Of a stretch of 64,000 nt of DNA, positions 1 through 8,182 are shown in pieces. The translations under genes were made by a program, and so were the position numbers. The DNA comes from Aromatoleum evansii (lineage in GTDB: Bacteria; Pseudomonadota; Gammaproteobacteria; Burkholderiales; Rhodocyclaceae). Position 1 is the first letter of the stretch; every line of letters begins with the position of its first letter. The stretch is from assembly GCF_012910805.1 (NCBI RefSeq), contig NZ_WTVK01000022.1, positions 24,140-88,139 of the forward strand, written 5' to 3'. The notes beneath the pieces were generated by a model. It did no database searches. It was not told the origin of the DNA and saw only the letters and a program-made list of their open reading frames with translations.

Positions 1-2
1 TG

Positions 3-368
3 GGCCTGACGCTGGCCCTGCTGCCGGCCGTGGCGCTCGTCGGTTTCGCGGTGCTCGGCATCGCACCGGCACTCGCCGCGTTGGTGGCCGTGCGCGTGCT
101 CTACGACAGCACCCGCCATGCGCTCGCGAAGCCCGCGCGCGAGGTGCTGTTCACGCTGGTCGGCCGTGAGGAGCGCTACAAGGCCAAGGCCTTCATCGAC
201 GCCGTGGTGTATCGCGGCGGCGATCTTGCGAGCGGCTGGATCTACGCGGGGCTCGCCGCGCTGGGCCTCTCGGCTGGGGCGATCGCCTTGGTTGCGGCGC
301 CGGTCGCGGGCGGCTGGATCCTCGTCGCGCGGCAGTTGGGGCGTGTGGAAGAGCGCGATTCCACCTGA
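3..368 (+). CDS. NTP/NDP exchange transporter, C-terminal part (5' truncated by window edge)
   Basis: The reading frame is open from the first bases of the window to a stop at 366-368, so only about 121 C-terminal residues are visible. They form hydrophobic stretches around a polar loop with the pattern SxxHALAKPAREVL...YKAKAFID...RGGDLASG. This loop is typical of bacterial and plastid-type ATP/ADP (NTP/NDP) translocases of the MFS-related AAA family, where it sits between late transmembrane helices. The inferred role is nucleotide exchange across the inner membrane. Without the N-terminal half, another MFS carrier cannot be excluded. Confidence 0.6.
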   Translation, partial: GLTLALLPAVALVGFAVLGIAPALAALVAVRVLYDSTRHALAKPAREVLFTLVGREERYKAKAFIDAVVYRGGDLASGWIYAGLAALGLSAGAIALVAAPVAGGWILVARQLGRVEERDST

Positions 369-445
369 ACCCCGGCTGCCGGGCCCGCAGCGTTGAGGAT
401 TTCACCGAGTGGCGGGCCGCCGAATGCTACCGTGCATTCCACGAC

Positions 446-451
446 TATAAT
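446..451 (+). promoter_or_regulatory. Candidate -10 hexamer upstream of the diguanylate cyclase gene
   Basis: A TATAAT hexamer lies about 105 bp upstream of the next start codon, in a locally AT-richer stretch that also contains the near-repeat CATATTGCATATGACATATC. No good -35 box is visible at 17 bp, so this is a weak call. Confidence 0.25.
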
Positions 452-557
452 TGCAGATCGTGTCGAGGCTGGCATATTGCATATGACATATCATCGATGT
501 TCCGGTTTGCGGGGCTTCCGACATTTTCCGTTCGAACGGTCATCGCGAGAGCTCTGA

Positions 558-3011
558 ATGAATCTGCCAGATTTCCGGTGGCGAACGCTCAACACGCGCA
601 TCACCCTCGTCACCCTCCTCATCTTTGTCGTCAGCATCTGGTCGCTGGCTCTTTATGCGAGCAGTATCCTGCGCGAGGATATGCAGCGCCTGATGGGCGA
701 GCAGCAGTCGTCGGCGGCAACCATCATGGCTGCGTCGGTCAACGACGATCTTGCCGAACGCCTGCATGCGCTGCAGGTCGTCGCGGCAACCCTGGGCGGC
801 ACCGTCGGGCGGGACCGGTCGGCCCTGCCGGCGCTTCTCGAGCGACAGCCCGTCCTCGCGGACCTGTTCAACGGCGGCGTGGTGATCGTGGATGCCGAGG
901 GCACGGCGGTCGCCGACATGCCGCGTGCGATGGGGCGCATCGGGCTCAATTACATGGAACGGGATCACGTCGCCGCTGCGCTCCGCGAGGGGCGTTCGAC
1001 GGTCGGCCGGCCGGTCATCGGCAAGAAGCTCTCGGCACCGGTGCTCGCGATGTCTGCGCCGATTCGTGATGCACGGGGGAGGGTGGTTGGGGCGATCTTC
1101 GGCGTAACCGACCTGTCGAAACCGAATTTCATCGACAAGATTGCCGGAAACGTCTATGGCCGTACCGGAGCCTACCTGCTCGTGGCGCCGCAGTCCCGGC
1201 TGATCGTCGCAGCGTCCGACAAGAGCCGGATCCTGGAGACCTTGCCCGCCTCCGGCGTCAGCGCGGCGATAGACCGCTTCGTCGAGGGCTACGAAGGGTC
1301 GGCGGTGTTCCGGACATCGGACGGTGTGGAGGTGCTCGGCTCGGCCAGGAACATTCCGCAGGCGGGCTGGTTCGCCTGGGTCGCTTCGCCCATCGAGGAG
1401 GCCTTTGCGCCCATTCGTGCCGTGCAGCAGCGCGTGCTGGCGGGGGCGATCGTGCTCACCCTGTTTGCGGGGGGGCTCACCTGGGCGATGCTGAGGCGCC
1501 AGCTCGCGCCCATGCTCAATACCGTAAAGACGCTCGCGGCGCTCTCCGACACGAGCCACTTCCCGCATCCCCTTCCGGTGGTCCGGCGCGATGAGGTGGG
1601 GGAATTGATCGGCGGGTTCAACCGGCTGCTGGATATTCTTTCGCAGCGCGAACGAGCCGTGCACGACAGCCGCATCTTCGTTCAGGGGGTTCTCGACTCC
1701 GTGCCCAGCCAGATCGCCGTGCTGGATGGAGACGGGGTGATCATCGCCGTCAACGAACCGTGGCGGCGATTCGCGATCGAGAATGGTGTGGAGCCGGGAA
1801 CGGCCGCACCGAACACGGGGGTCGGCACGAGTTACCTGTCGGTGTGCGGTGACGACGAGCGTAGTGGAGGCGACGCAAGTGACGGGATACGGGCCGTGCT
1901 CGAAGGCCGCTCGCCGGGCTTCAGCCATGAATATCCCTGTCATTCCCGGCACGAGCAACGCTGGTTCCACATGACCGTGAGTCCGCTGGAAGGCGGGCGC
2001 AAGGGGGTGGTGGTGGTGCATAGCAACATCACTGCCCGCAAGCTCGCAGACGACCGGCTGCGCCTTGCCGCAAGCGTGTTCACGCATGCCGACGAGGGCA
2101 TCGTGCTCACTTCGGCAACGGGACGGATCATCGAGGTGAATGACGCGTTCTGCCGCATCACCGGTTACAGCCGCGATGAAGTGCTGGGCCGCAATCCACG
2201 CATCTTCAAGTCCGGGCGGCACGACGATGCGTTCTATGCCGAACTCTGGCGGCAGATCACCCGGGAAGGCACCTGGAAAGGCGAGATCTGGAATCGTCGC
2301 AAGAACGGCGAGATCTATCCCGAGCAGAAGACCATCAGTGCCGTGCGCGACGATGGCGGCAAGGTTCGGCATTACCTCGCGCTGGGCTCCGACATCACGG
2401 AGCGCAAGAACATGGAGGACCAGATCCGCCGCCTCGCCTTCTATGATCCCCTGACCAACCTGGCGAACCGGCGGCTGTTCCACGACCGCGCGCGGCGGGC
2501 GCTGGCGGGCAGCAAGCGCACCGGTCGTCCGGGCGCGCTGCTGTTCATCGACCTGGACAACTTCAAGCCGCTCAACGATACGTATGGGCATGACGTGGGC
2601 GACCAGCTGTTGGTGGAGGTCGCGCAGCGGTTGCGCAAGTGCGTGCGCGAGGTCGACACCGTGGCGCGTTTCGGTGGCGACGAGTTCGTCGTGATGCTGT
2701 GCGAGTTGCCGCCCGAGGGTACGGAGCCGCGCCGTCAGGCCGGGGTGGTTGCGGAGAAGATCCTGGCGCGCCTGTCCGAGCCTTACGTGCTGGGCGCCGA
2801 CCCCGCTGCGCCCGACGCCGCGAAGATCGAGCATCGCTGCTCGGCAAGCATCGGCGTGACGCTGTTCACGGGGAGCGACGCGAACGAGGATGAAGTGATC
2901 AAGCGCGCGGATGCCGCGATGTATCAGGCCAAGGAGGCAGGCCGCGGCGCCGTGCGCTTCGTGGATCCGGAGGCGAGGCCGTCGCTTCAGGCAGCGAAAG
3001 CGGTCGGTTGA
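558..3011 (+). CDS. Membrane sensor diguanylate cyclase (dCache-HAMP-PAS-PAS-GGDEF)
   Basis: An 817-residue protein predicted to make c-di-GMP from two GTP in response to an extracytoplasmic signal. A first membrane helix spans about residues 14-36. A periplasmic dCache-like region runs to about 285, a second helix to about 312, then a HAMP-like linker. Two PAS domains follow (about 370-480 and 495-615; the second has NDAFCRITGYSRDEVLG). The C-terminal cyclase domain contains an intact GGDEF at about 704-708. It is preceded by REVD five residues upstream, the RxxD product-inhibition site, so the enzyme should be active and feedback-regulated. The gene stands alone. The ligand cannot be told from sequence. 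Confidence 0.9.
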   Translation: MNLPDFRWRTLNTRITLVTLLIFVVSIWSLALYASSILREDMQRLMGEQQSSAATIMAASVNDDLAERLHALQVVAATLGGTVGRDRSALPALLERQPVLADLFNGGVVIVDAEGTAVADMPRAMGRIGLNYMERDHVAAALREGRSTVGRPVIGKKLSAPVLAMSAPIRDARGRVVGAIFGVTDLSKPNFIDKIAGNVYGRTGAYLLVAPQSRLIVAASDKSRILETLPASGVSAAIDRFVEGYEGSAVFRTSDGVEVLGSARNIPQAGWFAWVASPIEEAFAPIRAVQQRVLAGAIVLTLFAGGLTWAMLRRQLAPMLNTVKTLAALSDTSHFPHPLPVVRRDEVGELIGGFNRLLDILSQRERAVHDSRIFVQGVLDSVPSQIAVLDGDGVIIAVNEPWRRFAIENGVEPGTAAPNTGVGTSYLSVCGDDERSGGDASDGIRAVLEGRSPGFSHEYPCHSRHEQRWFHMTVSPLEGGRKGVVVVHSNITARKLADDRLRLAASVFTHADEGIVLTSATGRIIEVNDAFCRITGYSRDEVLGRNPRIFKSGRHDDAFYAELWRQITREGTWKGEIWNRRKNGEIYPEQKTISAVRDDGGKVRHYLALGSDITERKNMEDQIRRLAFYDPLTNLANRRLFHDRARRALAGSKRTGRPGALLFIDLDNFKPLNDTYGHDVGDQLLVEVAQRLRKCVREVDTVARFGGDEFVVMLCELPPEGTEPRRQAGVVAEKILARLSEPYVLGADPAAPDAAKIEHRCSASIGVTLFTGSDANEDEVIKRADAAMYQAKEAGRGAVRFVDPEARPSLQAAKAVG

Positions 3012-3060
3012 GCGCGGCGCGGCGCCGCCGCGCCGCCGCGCGAAAGTGCCACGGGCGGGC

Positions 3061-3426
3061 TCACTTCCCTTTCGCCAGTAGTGCTTTCAGATCTGCGAAG
3101 GGGTTGTGCGTCGATACCGCGCCGTTTTCCGTCTGGATCGAGCTGCCCGCCTGCGCTTCGAGCTGCCGCTGGTGTTCGTTGTCGTGGCAGTAGATGCACA
3201 GCAGCTCCCAGTTGCTGCCGTCGGGCGGGTTGTTGTCGTGGTTGTGGTCGCGGTGGTGCACCGTCAGCTCGCGCAGGTTGGTTACGGTGAATTCGCGCGC
3301 GCAGCGCCCACAGATCCACGGGTAGATCTTCAGTGCGCGTTCGCGGTAGCCGTCGCTGCGCGTGTCGGCGTTGCGCCGGGCGTCGGCGACGATGCGGTCG
3401 AGCTTGCCGTGGTCGAAGGTCTTCAT
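3061..3426 (-). CDS. yajD: YajD-family HNH nuclease
   Basis: A 121-residue protein with the layout of the small YajD HNH nuclease family. A CGRC pair lies near residue 40, the core HHRDHNH near residues 77-83, and a second zinc pair CIYC near residue 98, forming a zinc-stabilised beta-beta-alpha metal fold. Length matches the family. It is convergent with the upstream cyclase gene (gap about 50 bp) and precedes a glutathione peroxidase on its own strand. The biological role of YajD is not established; DNA processing or repair is inference from the fold. Confidence 0.8.
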   Translation of the reverse strand: MKTFDHGKLDRIVADARRNADTRSDGYRERALKIYPWICGRCAREFTVTNLRELTVHHRDHNHDNNPPDGSNWELLCIYCHDNEHQRQLEAQAGSSIQTENGAVSTHNPFADLKALLAKGK

Positions 3427-3516
3427 GGCTGGACGATCTGCTTGTTGTTCATGGATGTTTCGATTCAGGGGGTAGCTGCCGGTTCATCGGGAGCAAGGGT
3501 GTCGGTCCCGGCCTGT

Positions 3517-3999
3517 TCAGAGCAGCGCTTCGATGTCGTCGGCAATGGCTTCCGGCGGCGTCATCGGGGCGTAGCGCTCGACCTGCGTGCCGCTGCGATC
3601 GACGAGGAATTTCGTGAAGTTCCACTTGATCGCCTCGGTGCCGAGCACGCCCTTCGCATGCGCCTTCAGCCACACATAGAGCGGGTGGGTGTTGTCGCCG
3701 TTGACCTCGATCTTGGCGAACATCGGGAAGCTGACACCGTAGTTCGTCTCGCAGAACGCGGCGATCTCGGCGGCGTCGCCCGGTTCCTGCGCACCGAACT
3801 GGTTGCACGGGAAGCCCAGCACCACCAGCCCGCGCTCGCGGTACTTCCGGTAGAGCTGTTCAAGTCCGGCGTAGTGCGGGGTGAAGCCGCACTGGCTGGC
3901 GGTATTCACGATCAGCAGCACCTTGCCGGCGTATTCGCCCATCGTCGTGCTATCGCCGGCGAGGCGTTCGACGGTGATGTCATTGAGGCGCGTATCCAT
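3517..3999 (-). CDS. Glutathione peroxidase (Cys type)
   Basis: A 160-residue thioredoxin-fold peroxidase that reduces hydrogen peroxide and organic hydroperoxides. The family landmarks are all present: peroxidatic Cys in NTASQCGFTPHYAGLE, the second motif GFPCNQFGAQEPG with its resolving-type Cys and Gln, and WNFTKFLVDRSG with the catalytic Trp and Asn. Cysteine replaces selenocysteine, as usual in bacteria (BtuE/Gpx). There is no signal peptide, so it should be cytoplasmic. It lies about 90 bp upstream of the HNH gene on the same strand; no functional link is evident. Confidence 0.92.
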   Translation of the reverse strand: MDTRLNDITVERLAGDSTTMGEYAGKVLLIVNTASQCGFTPHYAGLEQLYRKYRERGLVVLGFPCNQFGAQEPGDAAEIAAFCETNYGVSFPMFAKIEVNGDNTHPLYVWLKAHAKGVLGTEAIKWNFTKFLVDRSGTQVERYAPMTPPEAIADDIEALL

Positions 4000-4095
4000 G
4001 GCTTGTCCCTCTTTGTTGTCACGTTAACCACAAATACAACATAGCAGCCTGGGTCAGCGCAGATGCTCCCTCCCCAAGGCAGTCGCGCAGATCTT

Positions 4096-4194
4096 CGTAG
4101 GGCGGGAGGAGCGCAGCGTATCCCGCCAATCCACGGGGTGACGGCACTCCAGGGCCGCATGGCGGGATCCGCCTTCGGCTCCTCCCGCCCTACG
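4096..4194. repeat. REP-like palindromic element (GTAGGGCGGGAGGAGC family)
   Basis: Two inverted arms of about 33 bp flank a 30-bp centre. The left arm starts CGTAGGGCGGGAGGAGC and ends in TCCCGCC; the right arm is its imperfect reverse complement ending CCGCCCTACG. Single arms of the same family occur at 7435-7470 and about 24592-24640. Intergenic position, dyad symmetry and copy number fit a REP/BIME-type element; no transposase is nearby. Confidence 0.7.
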
Positions 4195-4251
4195 AGCCGG
4201 TGCCCGACGGACGATTCCCGGAGGAATCCTGCGACACCGCCTTGCCTGCCG

Positions 4252-4857
4252 TCACAGCAGCCCTTCGGCCTTCATCGCCGCGACGACCGCGGGGCGGGCG
4301 GCGACGCGGGCCTGGTAGGCTGCGAGCGAGGGCCATTGCGACAGGTCGAGCTCGATGTATTTCGCCCAGCTCATCACCGTGAACAGGTAGGCATCGGCCA
4401 CGCTGAAGTCGGCTCCCATCAGGTAGTCCCTGCCGGCGAGCTGGTCGGCCACGTGGCCGAAGCGGCGCTCCAGGTTCGCGCGGCACATCGACTTCCACTC
4501 GGCGGGCGTCGCCGGGTTGAAGAAGGGGCTGAAGTTCTTGTGGATCTCGGTGCCGATGAAGGTGAGCCAGCCCTGCAGCGTGTAGCGCTCCATGCTGCCG
4601 TTGGCCGGGGCGAGCTTCCTGGCCGGCACCTGGTCTGCGAGGTACTGGACGATCGCGGGGACTTCGGTGATCACGTCGCCGTTGTCGAGCTGCAGTGCGG
4701 GGACGTACCCCTTGGGATTGATCTTCCAGTAGTCCTGCCCCGATGCGGTGACCTTCTTCTGCAGGTCGACGGTTTCCGTCTCGTACTGCAGGCCCGCTTC
4801 CTCGAGGACGATATGGGAAGACAGCGAGCATGCACCGGGTTTCAAGAACAGCTTCAT
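4252..4857 (-). CDS. gstA: Glutathione S-transferase, beta class
   Basis: A 201-residue enzyme with an N-terminal thioredoxin-like domain (about 1-80) and an all-helical C-terminal domain. Cys10 in KPGACSLSSHI is the beta-class catalytic cysteine, and the EVPAI segment (about 65-69) carries the cis-Pro that holds glutathione. Length and motifs match GstA of proteobacteria. Expected role: conjugation or thiol-dependent detoxification in the cytoplasm. It is a single gene; the next gene upstream is divergent and about 280 bp away. Confidence 0.92.
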   Translation of the reverse strand: MKLFLKPGACSLSSHIVLEEAGLQYETETVDLQKKVTASGQDYWKINPKGYVPALQLDNGDVITEVPAIVQYLADQVPARKLAPANGSMERYTLQGWLTFIGTEIHKNFSPFFNPATPAEWKSMCRANLERRFGHVADQLAGRDYLMGADFSVADAYLFTVMSWAKYIELDLSQWPSLAAYQARVAARPAVVAAMKAEGLL

Positions 4858-5135
4858 TGATGGGCTCCTTCGTGGGGTGGAGGGATGCGAGAGAATCCGT
4901 GCCGCGCGATGCGTGCGCGACGACGCGACATCTGGCGATCACGATGTCCGCGAACGCCCGCCGCAGGCGGCGCAGGCGTGTGGCAATGACTTCCGGATTG
5001 CGTTCCGGGTTCCCCGGAGCCTACTCGCCGGCCGCGCAGGTGGCAATCGGATGAGGCGCAGACCGCGCAGGCATGGCCGCGAGGCGCGGGAGTTTGCGAT
5101 ACTCGCGTCTCCGCAATCACGTCCCGCCGTAGCAC

Positions 5136-6314
5136 ATGAACCATCGCGAGCGCCTTCTCGAGCTGCAATCGGAGCTGCATGCACACGAGGCGTTCTGGCG
5201 CCCCTCGCCGTTCCAGGTGCGGCGGCCTGCCTGGTGCGAGGCACACCCGGCGCTCGCCGATGCGGTGCTCGGGCTCGACGAGGCGACGCTCGACCGTTTC
5301 ATTGTCGATCCCGACGCGGTGCGCGCGTGGCTCGCGCCGCGCCTGTCCGTGGCCGAAAGACTGGAGGCGCTGTGCGCCGTGCGCGAGGTTGCCCCGCGCG
5401 GCCTGCCGCCCCGCGACCCGCGCGCCGACCTGTTCATCCCCGGCCGCAAGCTTGCGCAGATCGAGGCCTTCGCCGCACACGGGCCGGCCGCCGCTGCGCC
5501 GGTGCTGGAGTGGTGTGCGGGCAAGGGACACCTGGGGCGCCGGCTGGCGCTCCTCGACCGGGTGCCGGTGCGCCTGCTGGAGATCGATGCCGCACTGTGC
5601 CGCGCCGCCGAGCGGCTGGGCGAAGGAAGCGGGGTGGAGCAGAGCGTGACCTGCGGCGACGCGCTGGACGAGGGCGCCCGCCGCCATGTGCGCGGCCATG
5701 CTGTCGTCGCGCTGCATGCCTGCGGCGAGCTGCATCGCACGCTGGTCCGCCATGCCGCCCACGATCATGCGCACAGCTACCGCATTGCGCCGTGCTGCTA
5801 TCACCTCGGCGCGGCGGACGGCTACCGGCCCTTGAGCCGCGAGGCGACGCTTGCGCTCGATGAGCGTGCGCTGCGGCTGGCGGTTACGGAGACGGTCACC
5901 GCGCCGCGCAACGTGCGCCGGCGTCTGGCGCGCGACCAGGCGTGGAAGCTGGGCTTCGTCGCGCTGCGCAACGAGCTCGAGGGCGAGGCCGTGCGCAGCT
6001 TCAAACCGGTGCCCGCGTCGTGGCTGTCGCTCGATTTCGCCGACTACTGCCGCGCGCTGGCCGTGCGCGAAGGCGTGAGCCTGCCGGCGGCGGTGGATTG
6101 GGATCACTGGCTCGCCGTCGGCGAGCGGCGCCGCGACGAGGTCCGCCGCCTCGAGGTGGTCCGGCATGCCTTCCGCCGCGCACTCGAAGTGTGGCTGGTG
6201 ATGGACCTCGCGCTCGGGCTGGAGGCAGCCGGGTTCCACGTGCAGGCTGGCACCTTCTGCGAACGCGCGCTCACGCCGCGGAACCTGCTGCTGCTGGCGC
6301 GACGCGCGGCGTGA
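5136..6314 (+). CDS. SAM-dependent methyltransferase (Methyltransf_32-like)
   Basis: A 392-residue protein with a class I methyltransferase core in the middle. VLEWCAGKGHLGR (about 128-140) is the SAM-binding motif I and RLLEID the motif II strand. LHACGELH and APCCYHL form the conserved histidine/cysteine segments of the Methyltransf_32 family. The N-terminal 120 residues and the C-terminal 150 residues are not recognised. Substrate is unknown; relatives are annotated for RNA, protein or small-molecule methylation. No signal peptide. The first ATG of the open frame is used, and the gene is not in an operon. Confidence 0.75.
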   Translation: MNHRERLLELQSELHAHEAFWRPSPFQVRRPAWCEAHPALADAVLGLDEATLDRFIVDPDAVRAWLAPRLSVAERLEALCAVREVAPRGLPPRDPRADLFIPGRKLAQIEAFAAHGPAAAAPVLEWCAGKGHLGRRLALLDRVPVRLLEIDAALCRAAERLGEGSGVEQSVTCGDALDEGARRHVRGHAVVALHACGELHRTLVRHAAHDHAHSYRIAPCCYHLGAADGYRPLSREATLALDERALRLAVTETVTAPRNVRRRLARDQAWKLGFVALRNELEGEAVRSFKPVPASWLSLDFADYCRALAVREGVSLPAAVDWDHWLAVGERRRDEVRRLEVVRHAFRRALEVWLVMDLALGLEAAGFHVQAGTFCERALTPRNLLLLARRAA

Positions 6315-6441
6315 CGATTGGAAACGTGCGATCGGTTCGGGCAGGAGGATAATATCCGGTCGTAATGATCCGGCTTGCCGGCGCGCTGCAGCGATGCGGG
6401 CGCGCGGCGATCGGCGGTGTCATCCGTTCGGGAGAATGCAC

Positions 6442-6885
6442 ATGTACAAGAAGCTCGTGCTTGCATCGCTCGCGGCTCTCTTGCTGAGCGCGTGCGTCGT
6501 CGCGCCACCGCGCGGCGCGGTGGTCGTGGCGCCGGCACTGCCGGCGATCGTCGAGTTCGACGTGGAGCCGTATTACTATCACCGCGGCTATTACTACTAC
6601 TACGAGAATTCCCGCTGGCGCTACGCGAGCTCGCGCTCGGGCCCGTGGGTGGAGCTGCCCCGCAGCCACTACCCGCGGGAAATCCGCTTCAAGGCGCGCC
6701 GGGAAGAGTGGCGCGGCGACCGCTACGAGCGCTTCGAGCGCGATGATCGGCGCCGGGATCGCGACGAGCGCCGCTGGGAACGAGAGCAGGAGCGCCGCCG
6801 CGATCGCGACGACGATCGCCGGCGCGACCGCCGGGGTGACGACGGCGATCGCCCCTGGTGGGATCGCAACGACGATAGGAATTGA
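6442..6885 (+). CDS. Small lipoprotein with Tyr-rich middle and Arg/Asp-rich tail
   Basis: A 147-residue predicted lipoprotein. The ATG at 6442 is chosen because GGAG lies 7 bp upstream; an ATG at 6436 would be too close to it. A short basic start, hydrophobic helix and lipobox LLSAC indicate signal peptidase II processing near residue 18. A Tyr-rich stretch (YYYHRGYYYYYENSRWRY) resembles YXWGXW-type envelope proteins, and SxSGPWVELPRSHYP is a short conserved-looking segment. The last 60 residues are low-complexity Arg/Asp/Glu repeats of RDRDD type. Function is unknown; an outer-membrane or periplasmic location is inferred. A decayed partial copy lies at 7483-7590. Confidence 0.75.
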   Translation: MYKKLVLASLAALLLSACVVAPPRGAVVVAPALPAIVEFDVEPYYYHRGYYYYYENSRWRYASSRSGPWVELPRSHYPREIRFKARREEWRGDRYERFERDDRRRDRDERRWEREQERRRDRDDDRRRDRRGDDGDRPWWDRNDDRN

Positions 6886-6979
6886 GCGTCGGGGCCGGTC
6901 GGGCGTCGCCTGATCCGGCCTCATCTTCGCTGTCCGGGCCTTGTCGACCCGTTTCAGGCCGGAAGTCCGGATACCCGTT

Positions 6980-7285
6980 CTACCAGATGTTGCGCGGGCT
7001 CCAGCAGCGGCGCCGGCGGGCTGAGTCATTGGCCGCGGTGTCCGCACCGCGCAGACGCCGGAACAGCTCGGTGGTGACCTGCTCGACCTGTGCAGCCGTC
7101 AGGACGTCGGTGTCGAAGAGGATGGCCCCCAGCAGACGGTGGCCCTGGCCGCTCAGTTCCTCGCGGACCTGGCAGGCCAGTGCGTCGGTGAGTTGCGATT
7201 CGGTGATGAAGCCGAGCTCGATGGCGATCTGGCCGAACCGGGGGCAGTACTTCCGGGATAAATCCTTGCGCAGTGAGCTGAACAT
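6980..7285 (-). CDS. Conserved small hypothetical protein (MshEN-like)
   Basis: A 101-residue product starting MFSSLRKDL. Residues 15-75 carry the pattern FGQIAIELGFITESQLTDAL...GQGHRLLGAILFDTDVLTAAQVEQV. This resembles the paired helical repeats of MshEN domains found at the N-terminus of type II secretion and type IV pilus ATPases, where they can bind c-di-GMP. Here the domain stands alone. Start at 7285 is the only good ATG; the ribosome site is weak. Role unknown; a c-di-GMP link is speculation. Confidence 0.5.
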   Translation of the reverse strand: MFSSLRKDLSRKYCPRFGQIAIELGFITESQLTDALACQVREELSGQGHRLLGAILFDTDVLTAAQVEQVTTELFRRLRGADTAANDSARRRRCWSPRNIW

Positions 7286-7434
7286 GGTCCTGGGCTGGCA
7301 GCAAAGTCACTCGTGCGGTCCGGCGTGGCGGCGGTGGGATGCCCCGCGATACGACGGAAAAGTGCCAGCATACTACAACGGCGGCATTGCGACTGGATGA
7401 CGAAGCGCTAACGGGTGGCCGTCGCGCGAACCCG

Positions 7435-7470
7435 CGTAGGGCGGGTGGAGCGAAGCAGATCCCGCCAATC
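7435..7470 (+). repeat. Single arm of the GTAGGGCGGG REP-like element
   Basis: CGTAGGGCGGGTGGAGCGAA followed by TCCCGCCAATC matches the left arm of the element at 4096-4194 with few differences, and lacks an obvious right arm. It sits directly before the pseudogene fragment at 7483, so the element may mark the edge of that duplication. Confidence 0.65.
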
Positions 7471-7482
7471 CGATGCTGCCCC

Positions 7483-7590
7483 GCGGTCGCTACCCGCGTG
7501 AAGTCCGCTTCAAGGCGCGCCGGGAAGAGTGGCGTGGCGACCGCTAGGAGCGCGATGATCGGCGCCGGGATCGCGACGACGATCAGCGCT
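7483..7590 (+). pseudogene. Decayed partial copy of the 6442-6885 lipoprotein gene
   Basis: About 100 bp from 7490 to 7590 match 6665-6770 of the upstream lipoprotein gene almost base for base, encoding the segment after HYPREIRFKARREEWRGD. The copy has an internal deletion of about 9 bp and an in-frame TAG where the parent has a Tyr codon (GACCGCTAGGAG against GACCGCTACGAG). There is no start codon or signal sequence, so it is a non-coding relic. Confidence 0.8.
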
Positions 7591-7617
7591 GACACTTCCT
7601 TTAAGTCCGACAGGCTC

Positions 7618-8001
7618 CTAGGTCGGGGAGTCCTTGTCTGCGCGCGGATTCAGCACGAAGGCATTCTCCGCCGTTTCCTCGTAGGTGGTGCCGAAGCCCA
7701 GAAGGATCTCCTTCGAGCGGGCGTTCGGGTTACCCCAGCACTGGCAGGTGATCTTGTCGCAGGCGTCGATCAGGGTCGCCAGTGGCACCCTGCCTTTTTC
7801 ATTGGCCAGATGCGCCTCGAACGCCGCGTCGGTTGCATAGATCTCCGTCCATTGGCTCACGCGCGGTGACGGGTAGTCGGCGTGATAGCAGATGACGCCC
7901 GGGTGCTCCAGCATTACCTTGCACAGCGCCGCCTGGTTCGTCCGGAAGTCGGCTTCCCGGCCGACCTTGATGTCCCACTGGATCTTCAGCATGAACGCCA
8001 T
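7618..8001 (-). CDS. Putative antibiotic-biosynthesis-monooxygenase (ABM) domain protein
   Basis: A 127-residue protein whose first 95 residues fit a ferredoxin-like dimeric alpha/beta barrel. KIQWDIKVGREADF starts it, HPGVICYHADYP follows as a core strand, and WTEIYATDAAFEAHL is the typical strand plus helix of ABM/quinol-monooxygenase-like proteins. Cys residues in CDKITCQCWG are unusual for the family and could bind metal. The ATG at 8001 has a GGAGGA-type ribosome site just upstream. Substrate unknown. The gene is single. Confidence 0.6.
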   Translation of the reverse strand: MAFMLKIQWDIKVGREADFRTNQAALCKVMLEHPGVICYHADYPSPRVSQWTEIYATDAAFEAHLANEKGRVPLATLIDACDKITCQCWGNPNARSKEILLGFGTTYEETAENAFVLNPRADKDSPT

Positions 8002-8182
8002 CGTTTCCTCCTGTTCCTCAGAGCGGTTGCCGGGTGTGCTTCGTGCCCGCGGCGTATCTCCGGCGCGGCCGTTGCCTGCGGGGGAACTCCATACTAGGAC
8101 AGGAACTCGCCACTCGTCGTGAAAACAGTCGCTTCGATGTTTCGCGCATTCGCTTCGTGCGGGAAGTCCGGCGGAGCGGTGT

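Noticed and set aside
540..2834. 764-codon open frame on the minus strand opposite the diguanylate cyclase
   Set aside because: It mirrors codon bias of the plus-strand gene (high GC at third positions), has no domain pattern, and the plus-strand protein shows clear PAS and GGDEF motifs.
3061..4044. Plus-strand frame of 312 codons across the HNH nuclease and glutathione peroxidase genes
   Set aside because: Val/Ala-rich shadow; both minus-strand genes show intact catalytic motifs.
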